The notes beneath the pieces are model-generated. The model saw nothing but the letters and a program-made list of their open reading frames with translations. It ran no database searches and was not told the origin of the DNA. 19,488 nt of DNA from an uncultured Clostridia bacterium (GTDB lineage Bacteria > Bacillota > Clostridia > Lachnospirales > Anaerotignaceae): contig CAJUKL010000002.1 in NCBI GenBank assembly GCA_910587195.1, positions 1-19,488 on the forward strand, written 5' to 3'. The translations under genes were made by a program, and so were the position numbers. Of the stretch, positions 15,872 to 19,488 are shown piece after piece; the stretch's first letter is position 1; each line of letters starts with the position of its first letter.

Positions 15872-16219
15872 TTATTCCTTTAAAAAAGGAACACTTTGTT
15901 GTAGCATATTTAAGATAACTGCTAATTGATTGTTGGTGCAATGGCTCAATAATTCATTAATTTCCTGTAAATAAATATTATTTTCTTTAGTTTTCTTTTC
16001 CAGCATATTAGGAACAGAGATAATATCATTTGCTGTGATATCGAAATATTCTATTAAGTCAACTAATTTATCTAAGCTGAATCTTCTTTCTCCCCTTTCG
16101 CATTGTCCTAAATAATTTGTATCGGTTCCCATAACTTCTGCTAATTTTTCTAGTGTTAATCCTTTTAATTTTCGATATTTTCTGATATTTTTTCCTATCT
16201 CAAAAGATAACTCATCCAT
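15872..16219 (-). CDS. XRE-family helix-turn-helix regulator (115 aa)
   Basis: Small DNA-binding protein. Residues about 8-65 form a Cro/CI-type HTH domain: IRKYRKLKGLTLEKLAEVMG holds the first helices, then TNYLGQCERGERRFSLDKL includes the recognition helix and the conserved Arg/Ser turn. The C-terminal third (about 75-115) is a short polar helix region, possibly for dimerisation, with no recognisable ligand domain. The ATG has AAGG about 10 nt upstream. The target is unknown. An inverted repeat ATTGCTT/AAGCAAT at 16292-16314, upstream of the gene, could be an autoregulatory operator. It sits where mraZ is often found, but is unrelated to MraZ in sequence. Confidence 0.85.
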   Translation of the reverse strand: MDELSFEIGKNIRKYRKLKGLTLEKLAEVMGTDTNYLGQCERGERRFSLDKLVDLIEYFDITANDIISVPNMLEKKTKENNIYLQEINELLSHCTNNQLAVILNMLQQSVPFLKE

Positions 16220-16291
16220 ACATCATCAACCTTTTTTTCATTTTATTTTGTATTAATTGTATATTATATGAAGAAAAGGGACGAGTTACGC

Positions 16292-16314
16292 ATTGCTTGT
16301 AGTATCAAAGCAAT
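16292..16314. promoter_or_regulatory. Operator-like inverted repeat upstream of the XRE gene
   Basis: ATTGCTT (16292-16298) and AAGCAAT (16308-16314) are a perfect 7-bp inverted repeat with a 9-bp spacer. A TATAAT lies on the minus strand at 16263-16268 without a good -35, and the repeat would fall around its missing -35. The size and symmetry suit an XRE dimer; the function is inferred. Confidence 0.4.
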
Positions 16315-16331
16315 TTGCACTATAAAAAATG

Positions 16332-16361
16332 TTGACAATAGCTATATGCTTGTTCTATAAT
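16332..16361 (+). promoter_or_regulatory. Perfect-hexamer sigma-A promoter facing the S-layer gene
   Basis: TTGACA (16332-16337), an 18-bp spacer and TATAAT (16356-16361) on the plus strand. No plus-strand gene follows until 16893. A transcript from here would run antisense through the 69-residue regulator gene and could continue into the S-layer gene as a long 5' leader. Confidence 0.7.
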
Positions 16362-16390
16362 AACAAATAGTGATGTTCTTCTATAAAAAA

Positions 16391-16451
16391 TAAAGAAAAA
16401 AAATAAAAATTGCCTGCTTACTCTTTTTTAGAATAAAAAAATAAGAGGCAA
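16391..16451 (-). terminator. Intrinsic terminator of the 69-residue HTH gene
   Basis: On the minus strand TTGCCT (16446-16451) pairs with AGGCAA (16410-16415), with inner pairing of CTTA/TAAG and T/A runs. A T-rich tract of TTTTTATTTTTTTT follows. It is placed 16 bp after the stop codon. Confidence 0.75.
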
Positions 16452-16466
16452 AGAAAAGGATAAAAA

Positions 16467-16676
16467 TTATTTTTCTTTAATTTCTAAAAGTTCGCTCAAG
16501 GAACATTGAAAATAATCACTTAATTTTATGATTAAATTTGTATCAATACGTTGAAAATCATCACGACAATATTTGTTAAAATTGCCGCGCTGTAAATTTA
16601 GGTCTTTACATATTTTAGTTTTGGATATATTTTTCTCTTGAAGTAATTCCATTACTCTAAGATGAATATATTTCAT
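16467..16676 (-). CDS. Small Cro/CI-type HTH regulator, YozG-like (69 aa)
   Basis: A 69-residue protein that is essentially one HTH domain of the HTH_26/YozG type. It has LRVMELLQEKNISKTKICKD (first helices), then LQRGNFNKYCRDD (recognition region), a linker with RIDTNLIIKLSDYF, and CSLSELLEI, the usual closing helix of these proteins. The ATG is preceded by CAGGGGGT. It is transcribed away from the S-layer gene, with 216 bp between the two starts, so it is a candidate regulator of the S-layer promoter or of itself. The target is not shown by the sequence. A terminator follows it, so it is probably monocistronic. Confidence 0.8.
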   Translation of the reverse strand: MKYIHLRVMELLQEKNISKTKICKDLNLQRGNFNKYCRDDFQRIDTNLIIKLSDYFQCSLSELLEIKEK

Positions 16677-16748
16677 ATGGATACCCCCTGCTTGTTTATT
16701 GTTATGTATAGTTTATACAAATACTCTAAAAAAAAACAACTGTACATA

Positions 16749-16778
16749 TTGACACTGTATAAATATATAGTATATACT
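16749..16778 (+). promoter_or_regulatory. Sigma-A promoter of the SLH protein gene
   Basis: TTGACA (16749-16754), an 18-bp spacer and TATACT (16773-16778), giving a leader of about 110 nt. The -10 is covered by a perfect palindrome, AGTATATACT (16769-16778). ACTGTA is repeated directly at 16739-16744 and 16754-16759, so the first copy lies upstream of the -35 and the second overlaps its last base. These could be binding sites for the divergent HTH protein. Confidence 0.75.
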
Positions 16779-16876
16779 TATTCAGTATATAGATATATTT
16801 TTTTTTTGGAAGGGAGGGTAGTTACTGTAATTTATAAAGAAGGGGAATTTCCAAAACATATTTTTTTTAACTTTTT

Positions 16877-16883
16877 AAGGAGG
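16877..16883 (+). promoter_or_regulatory. Strong ribosome binding site of the SLH gene
   Basis: A perfect AAGGAGG nine bases before the ATG at 16893 fixes the start of the large plus-strand gene. Confidence 0.9.
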
Positions 16884-16892
16884 AAGTACAAG

Positions 16893-19488
16893 ATGAAGAA
16901 AAAACAAGCAATCGCATTTTTATTATCAACAACTATGGCAGTCGGTGGAGCCGTACAGGCTTTTGCTGCTGCCAGCGACATCAATGGACATTGGGCAGAA
17001 GCAACTATTGCAAAATGGCAATCCGTAGGTAAAATTGGTGGCTATGAAGATGGTACTTTTAAACCAGACAAAACCATTACAAGAGCTGAATTTGTTCGTC
17101 TCTTAAATACTGCAACTGCTACTTCTTTTACATCTAGTGCAAATATTAGTTTTAGCGATGTCAAAGAAAGCGACTGGTTCTTTGCAGATGTTGCAAAAGC
17201 TGTTGGTAGCAAAATTACAAGCGGTTTTGAAGATGGTACATTCCGTCCAAGTGAAACCGTAACAAGAGCACAGGCTGCTGTGTTTATTTGCAATGCAAAA
17301 GGTCTTGCTCCAAATGAATCCGCAGCAAATACTTTTGCTGATGCTACACAAATTCCAGCTTGGGCCAAAGGTGCTGTTGGCGCAGTCGTAACTGCTGGCT
17401 ATATGTCTGGCTATCCTGATGGCAGCTTTGGTGCTGGCAAAGGTATGACAAGAGCAGAAGCAGTTTCTACTTTAGATAGATTCTCTGGTACAACTACAAC
17501 ACCTGCTCCTGATAATCAGGGTGTTTCTACTCCAGATGTACAGGACAAAGAAGATACTACCATTGCAGAAGCACCAGCACAAGAAGGTAACATGGTTTGG
17601 AGAAGCGGCGGTGGCGGCGGAAGCTCCAGAGGTTCTTCCAGCTCTAATGGTGGTTCTTCCAGTTCTGACAAAGATGACAACGATATTGTAACAAAAGATA
17701 CTACAATTAGTAATCAAAGAGATGCTGATAAATTAAAAGGTAAAACCGTTTTTGGTGATGTTACCATTAATTTGAACAGTGATTTGGATTTAGAAAATGT
17801 AAAATTTAAAGGCGACGTTAAAGTGAATTCTGGCACTGTTGCCGCAGCTTACATAGGTGATGATACCGCTGTTGCTGCTGCTAGCAGCTTTAAATGGACG
17901 ATTACTTTAGTGGGTACTACTTCTTTTGATGGCAACGTTACTGTTACAAGCGAAAGCACAAGTGCTCCTTTGGTTGAAATCGTGACAAGAACTAGAAAAT
18001 CTATCAACAGCTTTATTGCTAGAGCAGCTGCAAGAATCGTTGGTTTCGATACAGTAAAAGTGCAGGCAAGTGCTCCTGTTAAAGTGGCTAACGGTAAAGT
18101 GGAAAACATAACTGCTGAAAAAGATGCAGAAATCGTGTTGGAAAAAGATGCAGCTATTGCAAAAGTTGAAGTTGCTGGTGACGCGAAAGTAACTGTAGAA
18201 GATGGCGCAGAAGTAAAAACAGTTGCAGTTAGCGGCAATGCAAACGCAGAAATTGCTTTGGAAGGCTCTGCAAAAGTGGCTGAAGTTGCCATCAGTGGCA
18301 GCGCAAACGCAGACGTAAAAGTGGAAGGCTCTGCAAACGTAGGTAGCATGAAATTGGAAGGCTCTGCAACTGCACAAGTAGATGTGGCAAAAGATGCAAC
18401 CGTTGATAAAATTACTTCTACCTCCAGCGGAAAAACAGAAATTGCAGGCGCAGGTACCGTTTCTAAAGTGGAAGCAACAGACAAAACAACAATAGATACC
18501 AGCAAAGCTGACAAAGATATTGTGGTTGAGGAAATTGGCGGAACAACAGAAGAAAAACCAGAAGCTGTTTTGGCAACAGGTATTGAAATCACAACAGAGG
18601 ATGGAAAAGGTGAAAAAGATGCAACAATAGTAAAGAAGAAAGGAGCGACTTTAAAATTGAAAGCAAAGGTAACACCAGAAAATGCAAGCCAAACAGTAAA
18701 ATGGAGTATTAAAACAGGCGGTAGCATGGCTGAAATTGATGGAAATGGTATCTTAAAAATAAAAGATGCTACACAAACAGGTTTATCAATTACTGTAACT
18801 GCAACTGCACAAGATGGCTCTGATATTTCAAGTGATTTCACAGTACAAGTAGTAAAAGATGAAGAACCACCAGTAACAGATAAAGTAGTAGAATCTGTTA
18901 CTGTAAAAACACAGCCTACAAAATTGAGCTACAGTGCAGGTGAAAAACTTGATTTGACTGGCTTAGTGATTGCTGTAACTTATGAAGGTGAAACTACAGC
19001 AACAGATATAGCATTTGCTGATTTTGCAACAAACAAGGTTACAACAAGCCCTGAAAATGGTGCAGTTTTGACAAGTGCTAATACTGGTAAACCTGTTGTT
19101 ATTACAGTAGGCGGAAAAACTGCTAATACAGAGAACTTAACTGTAGCTGCTGCTGAAACACCTGCAGCAAAATTAGCGGTTGATAAAGCATTAGTTCAAG
19201 AAGGAACATATGAAATTCCTGTTGCAAATCAAAGCGACCAAGAAGCAAAAACAGCTTGGGTACAATCTGCCGTAAATGAGGTATTAAAAGCTGGAGAAGG
19301 CTCAAAGGCTGCAGTAACATTTGAAAATGGAAAATATATGGTTACTTTGTCCATAGGAGCTGATAAGATTGATGCATTTGAAATTACTGTAACAGAAGCA
19401 ACACCAACAGAAGATATAGAAAGTACAGCAACTATAGCTTCTGGAACAAAAATAACAGCTGGAACTGCAAGCCAAACATTTGATATTT
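16893..19488 (+). CDS. S-layer homology (SLH) domain surface protein, 3' end outside the window
   Basis: Secreted cell-surface protein, 865 codons visible and open at the right edge. Residues 1-25 are a signal peptide (MKKK, hydrophobic core, cleavage near AFA/AAS). Three SLH domains follow (about 28-72, 85-137, 147-200), with TRAE at 63-66, TRAQ at 124-127 and TRAE at 186-189; in this family they bind pyruvylated secondary wall polymer. A Ser/Gly linker (about 235-263) leads to an Ala/Val/Lys/Glu-rich region (about 300-540) with short beta-solenoid-like repeats built on GSA-x-A-x-V. Next come a Big_2-like Ig domain (about 559-654) and a second Ig-like domain with TQPTKLSYSAGEKLDLTGL (about 665-751), then another beta-rich segment. 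Likely an S-layer or wall-anchored structural protein; no enzyme domain is visible. I see no arginine after R381. It has its own promoter and ribosome site. Confidence 0.92.
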   Translation, partial: MKKKQAIAFLLSTTMAVGGAVQAFAAASDINGHWAEATIAKWQSVGKIGGYEDGTFKPDKTITRAEFVRLLNTATATSFTSSANISFSDVKESDWFFADVAKAVGSKITSGFEDGTFRPSETVTRAQAAVFICNAKGLAPNESAANTFADATQIPAWAKGAVGAVVTAGYMSGYPDGSFGAGKGMTRAEAVSTLDRFSGTTTTPAPDNQGVSTPDVQDKEDTTIAEAPAQEGNMVWRSGGGGGSSRGSSSSNGGSSSSDKDDNDIVTKDTTISNQRDADKLKGKTVFGDVTINLNSDLDLENVKFKGDVKVNSGTVAAAYIGDDTAVAAASSFKWTITLVGTTSFDGNVTVTSESTSAPLVEIVTRTRKSINSFIARAAARIVGFDTVKVQASAPVKVANGKVENITAEKDAEIVLEKDAAIAKVEVAGDAKVTVEDGAEVKTVAVSGNANAEIALEGSAKVAEVAISGSANADVKVEGSANVGSMKLEGSATAQVDVAKDATVDKITSTSSGKTEIAGAGTVSKVEATDKTTIDTSKADKDIVVEEIGGTTEEKPEAVLATGIEITTEDGKGEKDATIVKKKGATLKLKAKVTPENASQTVKWSIKTGGSMAEIDGNGILKIKDATQTGLSITVTATAQDGSDISSDFTVQVVKDEEPPVTDKVVESVTVKTQPTKLSYSAGEKLDLTGLVIAVTYEGETTATDIAFADFATNKVTTSPENGAVLTSANTGKPVVITVGGKTANTENLTVAAAETPAAKLAVDKALVQEGTYEIPVANQSDQEAKTAWVQSAVNEVLKAGEGSKAAVTFENGKYMVTLSIGADKIDAFEITVTEATPTEDIESTATIASGTKITAGTASQTFDI
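18258..18370 (+). repeat. Short direct repeats coding for GSA modules in the SLH protein
   Basis: The stretch TGGAAGGCTCTGCAA occurs three times (near 18259, 18322 and 18355) and encodes LEGSA or VEGSA. Related units with SGSANA and SGNANA lie between. They belong to the solenoid-like region of the surface protein. Confidence 0.75.

Noticed and set aside
17849..18841. Long minus-strand open frame of 330 codons, and smaller ones at 17042-17717, inside the SLH gene
   Set aside because: They are mirror frames of the Ala/Thr/Val/Lys-rich coding sequence, giving low-complexity Ser/Phe/Ala strings. The plus-strand frame has a signal peptide, SLH domains, promoter and ribosome site.
1..19488. CRISPR array, tRNA or rRNA genes, prophage or defence system
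   Set aside because: I found no regularly spaced repeats of CRISPR type, no tRNA-like cloverleaf or rRNA sequence, and no integrase, nuclease or phage gene. The repeat copies are far apart and inverted.

Overview
The window comes from a low-GC Gram-positive bacterium, most likely a spore-forming member of the Clostridia (an Anaerotignum/Lachnospirales-like relative is a guess). The evidence is AT-rich DNA, strong AAGGAGG-type ribosome sites, a T-box leader on valS, a MurE with the DNPR motif expected for meso-diaminopimelate, a SpoVD-type penicillin-binding protein beside a vegetative one, and an SLH-domain surface protein.

Layout, right to left on the minus strand. Two small XRE-family regulators (16467-16676 and 15872-16219) precede a division and cell-wall (dcw) cluster. 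The first unit is rsmH, an ftsL-like gene, a pbpB-like gene and spoVD (15673 to 9895). After a 313-bp spacer comes the second unit: murE, murF, mraY, murD and ftsW/spoVE (9581 to 3233). A 553-bp spacer then holds hairpins, a sigma-A promoter and a valine T-box leader, followed by valS (2679 to 43). On the plus strand, divergent from the regulators, a large S-layer-type gene starts at 16893 and runs off the right edge.

How the genes work together. MurE, MurF and MurD are amino-acid ligases of the UDP-MurNAc-pentapeptide pathway. MraY makes lipid I. The SEDS protein FtsW/SpoVE and the two class B PBPs polymerise and crosslink septal or spore peptidoglycan, and the FtsL-like protein belongs to the divisome scaffold. 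RsmH is the usual 16S rRNA methyltransferase companion. mraZ is absent at the front, murG does not follow ftsW, and valS closes the stretch. The SLH protein would sit on the finished wall.

The most unusual structure is a dispersed 36-39 bp hairpin repeat. There are two copies in inverted orientation on either side of valS (16-54 and 3018-3056), an identical 36-bp core at 9652-9687, and a diverged inverted partner at 9872-9904. The last two form the ends of a roughly 250-bp inverted-repeat element in the spoVD-murE spacer. In valS and in spoVD the repeat itself supplies the last codons and the stop codon. Other points worth checking are a perfect-hexamer sigma-A promoter (16332-16361) that reads antisense into a regulator gene toward the S-layer gene, and a long stem-loop that occludes the spoVD ribosome site.
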